DNA of 64,000 nt from Muribaculaceae bacterium (GTDB lineage Bacteria > Bacteroidota > Bacteroidia > Bacteroidales > Muribaculaceae). The position numbers were made by a program, and so were the translations under genes. Where the stretch lies: positions 1 to 64,000 of the forward strand of contig JAGATN010000013.1 of NCBI GenBank assembly GCA_017621225.1, written 5' to 3'. Below are positions 52,103 through 60,728 of the stretch, piece after piece. How positions within the stretch are numbered: position 1 is the stretch's first letter; every line of letters starts with the position of its first letter. The notes beneath the pieces are model-generated. The model searched no databases, was not told where the DNA came from, and was given only the letters and a program-made list of their open reading frames with translations.

Positions 52103-53068
52103 TTATTTCCAGCGGCACACCCAGGCATCGGGATGTGTTGACGCAAATTCTTCGTCGACCATCAACGACCGTGCCTCCTTGACGCTCTTTCCCGTAGCCG
52201 CATATACTCTGAAACGGCCCTCATTTTCCATAATGGCCAATTTTTCATCCGGCCGGTGCGCGATGTATCGTTCAGCCTGACGGCGACTGTCAAGCGATGC
52301 AACCACGAGGAAATATCTATCCGTGGCCACCATCCTGACCGAATCGACCTGAGCAGGCGTCACCGTATCAACCACTTCGGTTGTCGACTCCCTATCGGGC
52401 ATCGATATGTACAATTCACCATCACCGGACTCTACAAACGGCAATTCAAGTATCTTTGCCTTAGTGATTGAGGGAGCAGATATGCCTGCATAATCCACTA
52501 CACCGCGATTTACCGCCACCGGAGTGGATATCACGGCGCAAAGCACAATGAGCACGGCTATCGAAGCCGCCACGCGCATCCAGTTATACAACAACGATTT
52601 GCGCGGAACGAACTCAACCACATTGGCTTCGGACTGAAGTTCTTCTTCGGCATGGGCCTCAACCTCCAATGCAGGAAGATACATATATTCCTTATTGGCG
52701 ATGCTGACAACAGGGTCGACGCCGGCAAACAGCATTGCGCCTGACGAATTGCGTTCAAAAGTGCCTATGCGGGCAAGCGTAAGCCGCCCGGAAGCTTCCA
52801 GTTGATTGCGCATCTGCTCAACGCCATTGCTTATGGCCGTCATGGCGGCATCATAGCTCACACCTTCTCGGCGAACTATGCTCGAGGCCAACAAGCCGTC
52901 GTCATGCCTTATGACCGGATTGAAGCTCAACTCCCTGTACGGGCCGACATATTTTCCGCCGCTGATAGAAGCGCTATGATAACGAACTATGAAAGCGCCC
53001 CATTCGGGCACTATCACACAATCGTTAACAGTGAGCAAGTATTGGATATGTTCTAACAGCGATATCAT
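52103..53068 (-). CDS. HU-like (CCDC81-type) protein with membrane helix and SPOR domain
   Basis: About 321 residues from the ATG at 53068 (MISLLEHIQYLLTV). An ATG six codons upstream is less likely. Residues about 1-60 and 65-140 resemble the two prokaryotic HU-CCDC81 domains (VNDCVIVPEWGAFIV, then GVSYDAAMTAISNGV and ASGRLTLARIGTFERN). A membrane helix follows at about 160-182, then a linker, and a C-terminal SPOR domain (about 240-321: YFLVVASLDSRRQAERYIAHR). SPOR domains bind denuded peptidoglycan at the division septum. The protein would link a cytoplasmic HU-like module, possibly DNA-interacting, to periplasmic cell wall. Confidence 0.85.
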   Translation of the reverse strand: MISLLEHIQYLLTVNDCVIVPEWGAFIVRYHSASISGGKYVGPYRELSFNPVIRHDDGLLASSIVRREGVSYDAAMTAISNGVEQMRNQLEASGRLTLARIGTFERNSSGAMLFAGVDPVVSIANKEYMYLPALEVEAHAEEELQSEANVVEFVPRKSLLYNWMRVAASIAVLIVLCAVISTPVAVNRGVVDYAGISAPSITKAKILELPFVESGDGELYISMPDRESTTEVVDTVTPAQVDSVRMVATDRYFLVVASLDSRRQAERYIAHRPDEKLAIMENEGRFRVYAATGKSVKEARSLMVDEEFASTHPDAWVCRWK

Positions 53069-53175
53069 AGACACAAAATTAATCAACTTTCATTAAATAC
53101 TAAAATTTTATCATGATTTTAACCATAATTTTCTAACTTTGCCAAGACAGTTTCCGAATAAACAATTATATAGCA

Positions 53176-53685
53176 ATGACTAAGAAAGAAATATACCTTG
53201 CAGGCGGGTGCTTTTGGGGCACTCAGCATTTTATGAAGCTGATAAATGGAGTGATTGACAGCGAAGTAGGCTTTGCCAACAGCATAGTGGCCAATCCGTC
53301 GTACAAAACGGTATGCACCGGATCGACCAATGCAGCCGAAACCGTAAAAGTGACTTACGATGCCGACAAAGTATCGCTAAGCACGTTGTTGAAGCTTTTC
53401 TTCATGACGATCGACCCTACTTCCGTCAACAAACAGGGTGGCGACTGCGGCACTCAATACCGCACGGGGATATACTACACATCAACCGACGACCGCGAAA
53501 CGATATCAAACGAACTCGCTGAGCTTCAAAAAAGCTACGACAAGCTATTGGCCATAGAGACGATGCCGCTAACAAATTTTTATCCGGCCGAAGATTATCA
53601 TCAAGACTATTTGGACAAGAATCCTGACGGCTATTGCCACGTATCGCCCGAATTATTCGAGTTTGTACGCAAACATCAGGGCTGA
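53176..53685 (+). CDS. msrA: peptide methionine (S)-S-oxide reductase MsrA
   Basis: A 169-residue MsrA with the catalytic motif AGGCFWGTQHF, where the GCFWG cysteine is near residue 13. Other family elements are VGFANS and VNKQGGDCGTQYRTGIYY, plus AEDYHQDYLDKNPDGYC near the C-terminus, which provides the resolving-type residues. It repairs oxidised methionines. It stands alone, ahead of a shared hairpin with rpmH. A TAACTTTG box lies at 53134-53141. Confidence 0.96.
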   Translation: MTKKEIYLAGGCFWGTQHFMKLINGVIDSEVGFANSIVANPSYKTVCTGSTNAAETVKVTYDADKVSLSTLLKLFFMTIDPTSVNKQGGDCGTQYRTGIYYTSTDDRETISNELAELQKSYDKLLAIETMPLTNFYPAEDYHQDYLDKNPDGYCHVSPELFEFVRKHQG

Positions 53686-53709
53686 TAGCAAACATCAGAA
53701 TACATAAAC

Positions 53710-53749
53710 TTGCCGCGTTTTTTCACGATATTCCGAAAAAACGCGGCAA
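53710..53749. terminator. bidirectional terminator between msrA and rpmH
   Basis: A 14-bp perfect stem TTGCCGCGTTTTTT / AAAAAACGCGGCAA with a 12-nt loop. It lies 25 nt after the msrA stop and 78 nt beyond the rpmH stop on the other strand. Confidence 0.8.
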
Positions 53750-53827
53750 AAAAATTTACGGATACAAGAGCGCCACATCAAGCGCAAATGCATCCGTATT
53801 TTTTCAGTAAGAGAGACTAATGTCCGA

Positions 53828-53983
53828 TTACTTTCCAGCGATAGATTCGCTCACAGTCAGACGAGCGCGGCCTTTGGCACGACGACGTGCAAGGACCTTA
53901 CGACCGTTTGCCGTAGACATTCTTTCACGGAATCCGTGCTTGTTAACTCTCTTTCTGTTAGAAGGTTGAAATGTTCTTTTCAT
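53828..53983 (-). CDS. rpmH: 50S ribosomal protein L34
   Basis: A 51-residue, highly basic protein reading [20 protein letters not shown], then [20 protein letters not shown] and a short RLTVSES tail. The first half is the invariant L34 signature. It is a structural protein of the large ribosomal subunit. The usual genomic partner rnpA is not adjacent, as is common in Bacteroidota. A consensus promoter lies upstream. Confidence 0.97.
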   Translation of the reverse strand: MKRTFQPSNRKRVNKHGFRERMSTANGRKVLARRRAKGRARLTVSESIAGK

Positions 53984-54028
53984 TGCCGTATTATATTTTC
54001 GTTTTTATATTATTCGCATTTCGAGGTG

Positions 54029-54059
54029 CAAATTTAATAATTATTTTTCATACGCCCAA
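54029..54059 (-). promoter_or_regulatory. promoter of rpmH
   Basis: On the minus strand TTGG (54056-54059) and TAAATTTG (54029-54036) are exactly 19 nt apart. The transcript would begin about 40 nt before the rpmH start. The rest of the 280-nt spacer up to 54262 shows nothing else I can identify. Confidence 0.8.
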
Positions 54060-54262
54060 CACTTTATGTCTTTTTATGAAATCAGACCGCATTTTATTGC
54101 AATATTTGATGTAATTTTGTCGCGTCATTTTATCATTATAATACTACATAATACTACGAAATCAAATCCACACACCAATCAATTAACATTAATTCACCAA
54201 TTACAATGCAAGATTTTGCCATCAACGGCATTTATTGCATCGAAAACACCTACTTATTATAA

Positions 54263-55033
54263 ATGAATATGAAATTATCCACATTTTTAATCGTACCGGG
54301 ACTACTGATAATGTCGGCATGCTCAAACGACTTCAACAAGCCGGTCATTCCATCTAAATCACTACCCAATGCAGTGGTGACAGTCAAAACCGAACCCGAC
54401 ACAAAAAGATTATATCTTCAACTCGACGACTCCACCACCCTGCTGCCGGTCAACGTAAAGGCATCGCCCTACGGCGACAAGCAGGTAAGAGCTCTTGTAA
54501 ACGTATCAGAAGCTATGGGTTTCGAAGATGGATATTCGCGACTGGTAACGCTAAATATGATGGACAGCATACTCACCAAACAGATAGTTCCGACTACCGG
54601 AAGCCAGGATGAACCAATTTTCGGCCGAGACGCGGTCGACATAGTAAACGACTGGATTACATGCGTAGAAGATGGCTACCTGACCATTGAGTTCCGTACT
54701 TTTTGGGGCGATACCGGAATAAAGCATTACGTCAACCTCATATCGGGCACCGATGCCGATTCGCCATACGTAGTTGAATTCAGACATAACGCAAACGGCG
54801 ATCAGGCACTCAAACCCGGCTTCGGCATAGTGGCGTTCGACTTGCGCTCATTGCCACCCACAAACGGAAAGACGGTAAAGCTGCGATTAAAATGGGAGTC
54901 GTACAGCGGTCCGAGAAGCATAACGTTCGACTTTAACTCCGATTCATGCACAAACACGCCGTCACATCCCGACGGACCGACAATAAACACATCAGCGACA
55001 TCGAATCGCAACTACACAAACACATTCGAATAA
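54263..55033 (+). CDS. NigD-like lipoprotein
   Basis: A 256-residue lipoprotein (lipobox LIMSACSND, Cys near 20) of the NigD-like family, first named from the nim/nig bacteriocin-related loci of Bacteroides but widespread without established function. Two beta-rich domains are expected: an N-terminal OB-type domain (about 30-120, with LVTLNMMDSILTK) and a C-terminal domain with VDIVNDWITCVEDGYLTIEF and KHYVNLISG, which identifies the family. A Ser/Thr/Asn-rich tail ends the protein. No bacteriocin or immunity gene is nearby. Confidence 0.88.
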   Translation: MNMKLSTFLIVPGLLIMSACSNDFNKPVIPSKSLPNAVVTVKTEPDTKRLYLQLDDSTTLLPVNVKASPYGDKQVRALVNVSEAMGFEDGYSRLVTLNMMDSILTKQIVPTTGSQDEPIFGRDAVDIVNDWITCVEDGYLTIEFRTFWGDTGIKHYVNLISGTDADSPYVVEFRHNANGDQALKPGFGIVAFDLRSLPPTNGKTVKLRLKWESYSGPRSITFDFNSDSCTNTPSHPDGPTINTSATSNRNYTNTFE

Positions 55034-55070
55034 CAAGCCTTTATAGCCTTTATCCAAAAACATAACCATC

Positions 55071-55113
55071 AAGGGCTGCCCCACGAAACAATTCGGGCGG
55101 CCCTTCCTTTTTT
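55071..55113 (+). terminator. intrinsic terminator after nigD-like gene
   Basis: An 11-bp stem AAGGGCTGCCC / GGGCGGCCCTT (one G-U) with a 13-nt loop is followed by TCCTTTTTT. It overlaps the end of the convergent DUF4421 gene by a few bases. Confidence 0.85.
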
Positions 55114-56215
55114 AAAAACGCACACCCACGTTAAGGGTCAACACCTGATTCGAGTTATAAAACACGTATGCATCAGATATATAGAAATGCCCCTGCATAT
55201 TTCCTTCTAAAGCGGCAAACAGCGATTTATGATTATACACTACCGAAAACATAGCCCTTATGTTGGCGGCAAACATGCTTTTGCTGCCATCGGTTGCACC
55301 CTCATACGAATGCTTATAACCGATTGAAGGCAAAATGGTAGCATTGACGAGCCATTTACGAGGTTTCAAAACCCAATTATAACCATATCCGCCAAGCAAG
55401 CTGTAATCGGCGTAATGAAAATCGTACTTTAACATCAACGACGGAAGCGACTGCCACATATCGGGATTAAGCGACTCGAAATTCAAGTCGATGTTCTGAT
55501 GCGAAAAGCCAAATCCGACAATCCAGCTGCCGGCACTTTTAAGCTGATATTTCGAATAGCAATAAGCAGCGGCCTGAGAGTAACGACGATGATTGAAAAA
55601 GTAGTATGCGTCGCCCGACAACGAGCGCGACTTAACCCCGTCAAAATCCATCGACATGTGTCGGCCCCCGTTATAATCGCCAAACTTAGTTATGCGAGCG
55701 CCTCCTTCATGCGAATTATAATGCAAGTTTGCCGAGAAAAGAGCGCAACAAAAATTGAAGTTGAATGATTTTCGAGGATTAACGACGCTATGGAACCATC
55801 TATTCGCATTGGCCGTATAGCTCACGCTTACAGCCATAAAGCACAGATTCACACCGAGGTCGCTATTTATGTCTGACCGAATGTGCAAGTCGCTATTGTC
55901 ATCAAAGTGCATGACATAAGCCTGCATCCAGTTCGTATTCTTCAATATGGCCTTCCAATTCTTGCCGGTACCAACCACATAATCAGGATCGTATGAATTG
56001 AACGTTCTATCACCCCAATTATACACATCGACACAAAACTTGGGAAAACGAGGATACTTTATTTCAGGATCGTTTATCTTAAACCCGTTTGCAACAAGCT
56101 GCTTAACCCATGCAGTGGAGCTTTGCGATGAAGCTACGCTATCGTTCTGCCCACCGCGCGACATAAACGCAACGGTGAGCAGAAAAAATAACGTCGTAAT
56201 GCTTCGTTTGCACAT
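55112..56215 (-). CDS. DUF4421 outer-membrane protein
   Basis: A 367-residue exported protein with a signal peptide (about 1-21, ending SRGGQ). The sequence matches the DUF4421 family: FPKFCVDVYNWGDRTFNSYDP, VGTGKNWKAILKNTNWM, then LGVNLCFMAVSVSYTA and a strand-rich barrel that ends VLTLNVGVRF. The family is common in Bacteroidota and probably forms an outer-membrane barrel. The role is unknown. It is 23 nt downstream of the amidase gene on the same strand, so they may be co-transcribed. Confidence 0.88.
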   Translation of the reverse strand: MCKRSITTLFFLLTVAFMSRGGQNDSVASSQSSTAWVKQLVANGFKINDPEIKYPRFPKFCVDVYNWGDRTFNSYDPDYVVGTGKNWKAILKNTNWMQAYVMHFDDNSDLHIRSDINSDLGVNLCFMAVSVSYTANANRWFHSVVNPRKSFNFNFCCALFSANLHYNSHEGGARITKFGDYNGGRHMSMDFDGVKSRSLSGDAYYFFNHRRYSQAAAYCYSKYQLKSAGSWIVGFGFSHQNIDLNFESLNPDMWQSLPSLMLKYDFHYADYSLLGGYGYNWVLKPRKWLVNATILPSIGYKHSYEGATDGSKSMFAANIRAMFSVVYNHKSLFAALEGNMQGHFYISDAYVFYNSNQVLTLNVGVRF

Positions 56216-56238
56216 TATATATTTAAATTTCCGTCAAA

Positions 56239-57297
56239 TCAATACATCGGCTTGAACGGCTCCGAACGCTCCAACTTATCAGTAACGTCGCCTACATAAT
56301 TTTTCGACTTCGAGGTATCGAGTTTCATAACCGATGCGCCTTGACGCAAATCGCATTTTTTCAAATCCACGTAATAAATGCCGTAATTGGTCACAATGTC
56401 AAAGTAGTAAAGCTTGTCGCGAATATTGGCAAACGAGCGCCACTGCGTTGACGAAACGTTGGGTTCCGTTTCAACGGCATATTTATAAGGCACCGATACA
56501 TTCATCAGAATGCTTCGGATTATCGACAAGCCCAGATCGGCATCGTTGGTACGCTCAACGTGGGTATCAAAATACGTTCCTCTTACAAACCTGTCAGGGC
56601 TTTTGACGGTTCCGGGGAGCATATTGCCGCCACCCACTTTGGTCCAATAGTCGTTGATGGCGCACATTTGCGGATACGCGGGGTCGTTGGTCATTGCCGG
56701 CATGTCTTTACCTCCATACACGTTCACCTTGCCGTGGTCAAATTCGAGTATGGCACAATTCCCCTCGGCATCGGTTATGCCCCAATGCAAAGCAGATACG
56801 GTACCGCCGTCGAACGTAGCCCCCGATATACTGAAATCGTGAGCTTTCAGCACATCTACCACCTCGGCCGTGGTAGCGTTCATATCAAGAAGCCAAGCCA
56901 CAAACACGGCAAGCGACATAGGCGGACGTTTCGAAGTTTCATCATTTTCATACACCGTTCCCTTGCAGAACAAGCCATTTATCACCAATCCTTTCTCGTT
57001 CATGCCTTCAGTCACGCCACCATCATATCCCACTGCGTAAACGGCGCCATATTTCGACGTCCACGACACCGATCCGGGCAAAACATTGCCCACCTTTTTC
57101 ATTCCGCGCGGATACACATACAAGTTGGTTGGAATGGGCGTTTTCCAGTCAAGTGATCGGCCCACTATTCTCAAAGGCTGCCCTACGGCCACGCTATCGC
57201 CTACATATAATATTCTTGAGCATGCATCGGCTTCATTGTTCAATCCCCCTACCGACATTAATGTAAGTCCTAAGAAAAACAAAGCATTTTTTTTCAT
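56239..57297 (-). CDS. choloylglycine hydrolase family (bile salt/penicillin V amidase-like)
   Basis: A 352-residue Ntn-hydrolase with a signal peptide. Cleavage before Cys26 in ADACSRILY would expose the catalytic cysteine. Conserved active-site companions are visible: GRSLDWK (Arg and Asp), GLVINGLF (Asn), TNDPAYPQM (Asn) and SPDRFVRGTYF (Arg). The family includes bile salt hydrolases that deconjugate taurine or glycine bile acids and penicillin V acylases. The exported location and gut-type organism make bile salt deconjugation plausible, but acylase or homoserine-lactone amidase activity cannot be excluded. It is followed at 23 nt by the DUF4421 gene. Confidence 0.92.
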   Translation of the reverse strand: MKKNALFFLGLTLMSVGGLNNEADACSRILYVGDSVAVGQPLRIVGRSLDWKTPIPTNLYVYPRGMKKVGNVLPGSVSWTSKYGAVYAVGYDGGVTEGMNEKGLVINGLFCKGTVYENDETSKRPPMSLAVFVAWLLDMNATTAEVVDVLKAHDFSISGATFDGGTVSALHWGITDAEGNCAILEFDHGKVNVYGGKDMPAMTNDPAYPQMCAINDYWTKVGGGNMLPGTVKSPDRFVRGTYFDTHVERTNDADLGLSIIRSILMNVSVPYKYAVETEPNVSSTQWRSFANIRDKLYYFDIVTNYGIYYVDLKKCDLRQGASVMKLDTSKSKNYVGDVTDKLERSEPFKPMY

Positions 57298-57528
57298 AAT
57301 AGTAAAAAATTAAACGTTTTAAAATCAAACGTAGCATCTGTCATGAATGTTCATAAATCCATCGTAATAAGATGATTATTTTACCGAACGGCAACAGGTC
57401 ATTTGGATATTTACCGTTGTATGGTTAATTTTGCAATCAGACAAATAGTAAGCGACACCGTTTCAACATCGGAATCGTATGACTTCGTATGATTCATAAC
57501 CTTCATAATCTTCATAACAAAACCTGTC

Positions 57529-58077
57529 ATGAAAAAGATACTTGCAATTACCGTTTTGATTTCGTCGGCTATGAATATGGCGGCCGACGTGGCCAAAGCG
57601 GCCGCCCCAGTCAACGTATATCTCCCGGCCGGAAGCAAATGGTATGATTTTTGGGACAACACGATATTCGACGGAGGAAACGACGTGCAGTTCATCGCAC
57701 CGATCGACCGCATGCCGATATATGTAAGAGCTGGCAGCATCATACCATTCGGCCCGGAAGTTCAGTATACCACCTAGAAGCCGTGGGATAACCTTGAGAT
57801 ACGAGTATACCCCGGTGACGACGGCGCGTTCATATTTTATGAAGACGACGGCAAGACCTACGACTATGAGAAAGGAGCGTTCGCCGAGATCCCCTTCACT
57901 TGGAACGACGCCGAGAAAACCCTGACAATCGGAGAGCGCAACGGCAGCTATCCCGCCATGTTGACCAAAAGGAACTTCAACATACGCCTTATGTCGCCCG
58001 ACGCTTCCGGCAACAGCGAATGCCCCGCTGTAAAGACCGTGGCCTACGACGGACACGCCATAACCGTAAAACTCTGA
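57529..58077 (+). pseudogene. GH31 glycosidase remnant with in-frame stop
   Basis: The frame begins with a signal peptide (MKKILAITVLISSAMNMAA) joined directly to the C-terminal part of a family 31 alpha-glucosidase/alpha-xylosidase: VYLPAGSKWYDFWDN, MPIYVRAGSIIPFGPEV. A TAG at 57775-57777 interrupts it. The same frame continues afterwards with LEIRVYPGDDGAFIFYEDDG, DYEKGAF and IPFTWND up to the TGA at 58075, a typical GH31 C-terminal beta domain. The catalytic barrel (about 500 residues) is missing, so this is an internally deleted, decayed gene. The SLC45-type sugar transporter about 1.1 kb downstream may be what remains of the same pathway. A minus-strand open frame across it is chance. 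Confidence 0.88.
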
Positions 58078-58109
58078 CCGCAACCCGATAGCACAGACAC
58101 ATTCGAACC

Positions 58110-58140
58110 CGAGGCTCCTCCATTCAAGGCAGGGGCCTCG
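58110..58140 (+). terminator. hairpin after the GH31 remnant
   Basis: A 10-bp stem CGAGGCTCCT / AGGGGCCTCG (one G-U) with an 11-nt loop is followed by a moderately T-rich stretch. It is probably the old terminator of the glycosidase gene. Confidence 0.6.
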
Positions 58141-58298
58141 TTCGTTTATGCATTTTTATGGCCGTTTTGCTCATCTATTTTGCTCATATTACGTTTATAA
58201 ATCAGATACAAACACAATATTATAATTGCAAAAAGTATGCACGTCAATTATTTTTTGTACATTTGCAAGAAGTACACCAAAATGCGTAAAATTTAATT

Positions 58299-59138
58299 AT
58301 GAAATATATCGGAGCCCACATATCGGTTTCGGGTGGCGTAAGCAACGCACCCATAAATGCCAATGCCATAGGAGCCAAAGCATTCGCACTATTCACGCGC
58401 AACCCTTCGAGATGGCATTCAACCGCCATATCCGACAAGGAAGCTGAGGCTTTTAAGCATAATTGTGATTTATACGGCTATACGCCGCAGCAAATATTGC
58501 CACACGACAGCTATCTTATTAATCTCGGAGCTCCCGACACTGAAAAGCTGCAAAAAAGCCGTGACGCATTTTTAGATGAAATGAATCGTTGCATACAGTT
58601 GGGGTTGACCATGCTCAACTTTCATCCCGGTAGCCATCTGAACCTGATGAATACCGATGATTGTCTCGACCTCATAGCCGATTCGATAAACTCCGTCCTC
58701 GAAAAAACCTCGGGCGTAAAGGCCGTGATTGAAAACACGGCCGGACAGGGAAGCAATCTTGGCTTCTCATTTGCTCAGATAGCACACATTATCGACCGCG
58801 TTGACGACAAATCGCGAATAGGCGTATGCATCGACTCTTGCCATGCCTTTGCCGCCGGATACGACTTGTCGACCCCTGAAGGCTACGAAGCCACCTGGAA
58901 TGAATTTTCCGACACAATCGGATTCAACTACTTGTCGGGGATGCACCTGAACGACACTAAAAAAGGACTTGCATCAAAAGTCGACCGCCATGAATCGCTC
59001 GGCAAGGGAATGCTTGGCGAGAACTTTTTCAAAATGCTGATGGCCGATCCACGTTTCGACGAGATACCGCTCATACTCGAAACTCCCAATGAAGAATTAT
59101 GGGCCGAGGAGATAAAATGGCTCTACTCCCTCACATAG
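58299..59138 (+). CDS. nfo: deoxyribonuclease IV (endonuclease IV)
   Basis: A 279-residue AP endonuclease of the Nfo family with three-zinc active site. Signature stretches are [60 protein letters not shown] and [10 protein letters not shown], and the end LILETPNEE. These provide the His, Glu and Asp zinc ligands. It incises abasic sites in base excision repair. Standard length, single gene, with a TACATTTG -7 box at 58258-58265 about 40 nt upstream of the ATG. Confidence 0.97.
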   Translation: MKYIGAHISVSGGVSNAPINANAIGAKAFALFTRNPSRWHSTAISDKEAEAFKHNCDLYGYTPQQILPHDSYLINLGAPDTEKLQKSRDAFLDEMNRCIQLGLTMLNFHPGSHLNLMNTDDCLDLIADSINSVLEKTSGVKAVIENTAGQGSNLGFSFAQIAHIIDRVDDKSRIGVCIDSCHAFAAGYDLSTPEGYEATWNEFSDTIGFNYLSGMHLNDTKKGLASKVDRHESLGKGMLGENFFKMLMADPRFDEIPLILETPNEELWAEEIKWLYSLT

Positions 59139-59198
59139 ACTTCGACGCACACTCCCCCGACTTACAAACAGCATACTTACATTTAAATCATACTTACA

Positions 59199-60569
59199 AT
59201 GCCATCTAACCATCTTCAAGCAAAACCGAATCTTAGCTTTTGGAGCCTATGGAACCTTAGCTTCGGCTTTTTTGGCGTACAAATCGCCTATGCGCTGCAA
59301 AGCGCCAACATTTCACGCATTTTCGCCACTCTTGGCGCCGACCCTCACAGTCTGAGCTATTTTTGGCTTCTGCCACCCTTAGCCGGACTCATCATTCAAC
59401 CCATCGTAGGCACTTTAAGCGACAAAACATGGTGTCGATTCGGACGCCGATTGCCCTATCTGATCGTTGGGGCATTGATGGCCGTGGTGGTAATGGCCCT
59501 GTTGCCAAATGCCGGCAGCTTTCACTTTGCCGTTGCCGGAGCGTTGATTTTCGGCGCAGTCGCACTGATGTTTCTCGACTTGTCGATCAACATTTCCATG
59601 CAGCCGTTCAAAATGCTCGTGGGCGATATGGTCAACGAACGTCAGAAAGGCAAAGCATATTCAATACAAAGTTTTCTTTGCAATGCCGGCTCCGTGGTAG
59701 GATTCGTATTCCCGTTCCTGTTGGCTTGGCTCGGCATAAGCAACGTGGCCGATGGCAATAAAGTGCCCGACTCCGTTTCTTACTCATTTTATCTCGGCGC
59801 CGCAATATTGATTATCTGCGTTCTATATACATTTTGGAAAGTAAAAGAAATGCCGCCGGCCGAATACGCCCGCTATCACGGCATAAACGAAGCTGAAAAA
59901 CAAGAAAAAAGCAACATCGTAAAGCTGCTCGTAAAGGCTCCGAAGGTGTTCTGGACCGTCGGACTCGTACAATTTTTCTGCTGGGCCGCATTTATGTATA
60001 TGTGGACATATTCGACAGGTGCCGTAGCTGAACAGGCTTTCGGATGGATTCCGTCGCAAGGCACCAACGTGGCCGGATATCAGGATGCCGGAAACTGGAC
60101 CGGCATACTATTTGCCGTGCAGGCCGTAGGCTCGGTGGTATGGGCGCCCATCTTGCCGCTGTTCAAAAATCGTCGTTTCGGATACGCCTTGAGCCTTCTC
60201 ATCGGCGGCATAGGTTTCATATCGGCTTTATTCATAACCAATCCGTATGCACTGTTCGTTTCGTTCTTCCTTGTCGGTACCGCATGGGCGGCCATGCTTG
60301 CCATGCCTTTCACCATCCTTACCAACTCCATTTCAGGAAAACACATGGGTGCATACCTCGGACTGTTTAACGGCACGATCACATTGCCGCAAATAATCGC
60401 GGCAGCCTTCGGCGGCATCATCTTCTCGGCTCTTGGTGGCACTCAGATCAACATGATAGTATTGGCCGGAATATTACTTATAATAGGTGCGATAGCCGTA
60501 TTCGGCATAAAAGAGACATATGCCGAAACCGGAAGTGCACTCGAGCAAGATCCGGAACCGGAGATATAA
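59199..60569 (+). CDS. SLC45-type MFS sugar transporter
   Basis: A 456-residue major facilitator with twelve membrane segments that fits the SLC45/MalT-like group: LSFGFFGVQIAYALQSANIS at the first helix, the motif VGTLSDKTWCRFGRRLPYL after helix 2, and SINISMQPFKMLVGDMV in helix 4. Members carry maltose or other disaccharides, or sucrose, with protons. The nearby GH31 remnant would fit alpha-glucoside use, though no intact catabolic enzyme is next to it. A strong terminator follows. Confidence 0.88.
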   Translation: MPSNHLQAKPNLSFWSLWNLSFGFFGVQIAYALQSANISRIFATLGADPHSLSYFWLLPPLAGLIIQPIVGTLSDKTWCRFGRRLPYLIVGALMAVVVMALLPNAGSFHFAVAGALIFGAVALMFLDLSINISMQPFKMLVGDMVNERQKGKAYSIQSFLCNAGSVVGFVFPFLLAWLGISNVADGNKVPDSVSYSFYLGAAILIICVLYTFWKVKEMPPAEYARYHGINEAEKQEKSNIVKLLVKAPKVFWTVGLVQFFCWAAFMYMWTYSTGAVAEQAFGWIPSQGTNVAGYQDAGNWTGILFAVQAVGSVVWAPILPLFKNRRFGYALSLLIGGIGFISALFITNPYALFVSFFLVGTAWAAMLAMPFTILTNSISGKHMGAYLGLFNGTITLPQIIAAAFGGIIFSALGGTQINMIVLAGILLIIGAIAVFGIKETYAETGSALEQDPEPEI

Positions 60570-60600
60570 TACACGTACACACATTTCATTTGACTATTTC

Positions 60601-60646
60601 AACTCAGCTCTTGCCGTTAACCTTTTCGGCAAGAGCTGAGTTTTTT
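60601..60646 (+). terminator. strong intrinsic terminator after SLC45-type gene
   Basis: A 16-bp perfect stem AACTCAGCTCTTGCCG / CGGCAAGAGCTGAGTT with a 10-nt loop and a T6 run, 31 nt after the stop codon. Confidence 0.95.
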
Positions 60647-60658
60647 AAATGAAATGAC

Positions 60659-60689
60659 TTGGGGATTCAAGCCATGTTTACTACCTTTG
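60659..60689 (+). promoter_or_regulatory. promoter of hisS
   Basis: TTGG (60659-60662) and TACCTTTG (60682-60689) are exactly 19 nt apart. The transcript would start near 60694, about 35 nt before the ATG. Confidence 0.82.
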
Positions 60690-60728
60690 CACATTCTTTT
60701 TTAACACAACCACAACAATTCAGCGAAA

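Noticed and set aside
54263-55033. Bacteriocin immunity locus suggested by the NigD-like name
   Set aside because: No bacteriocin, export or immunity genes accompany it. NigD-like lipoproteins are widespread without that role.
57463-58083. 206-codon minus-strand open frame over the GH31 remnant
   Set aside because: The plus strand carries clear GH31 sequence on both sides of a single stop. The minus-strand protein has no family features.
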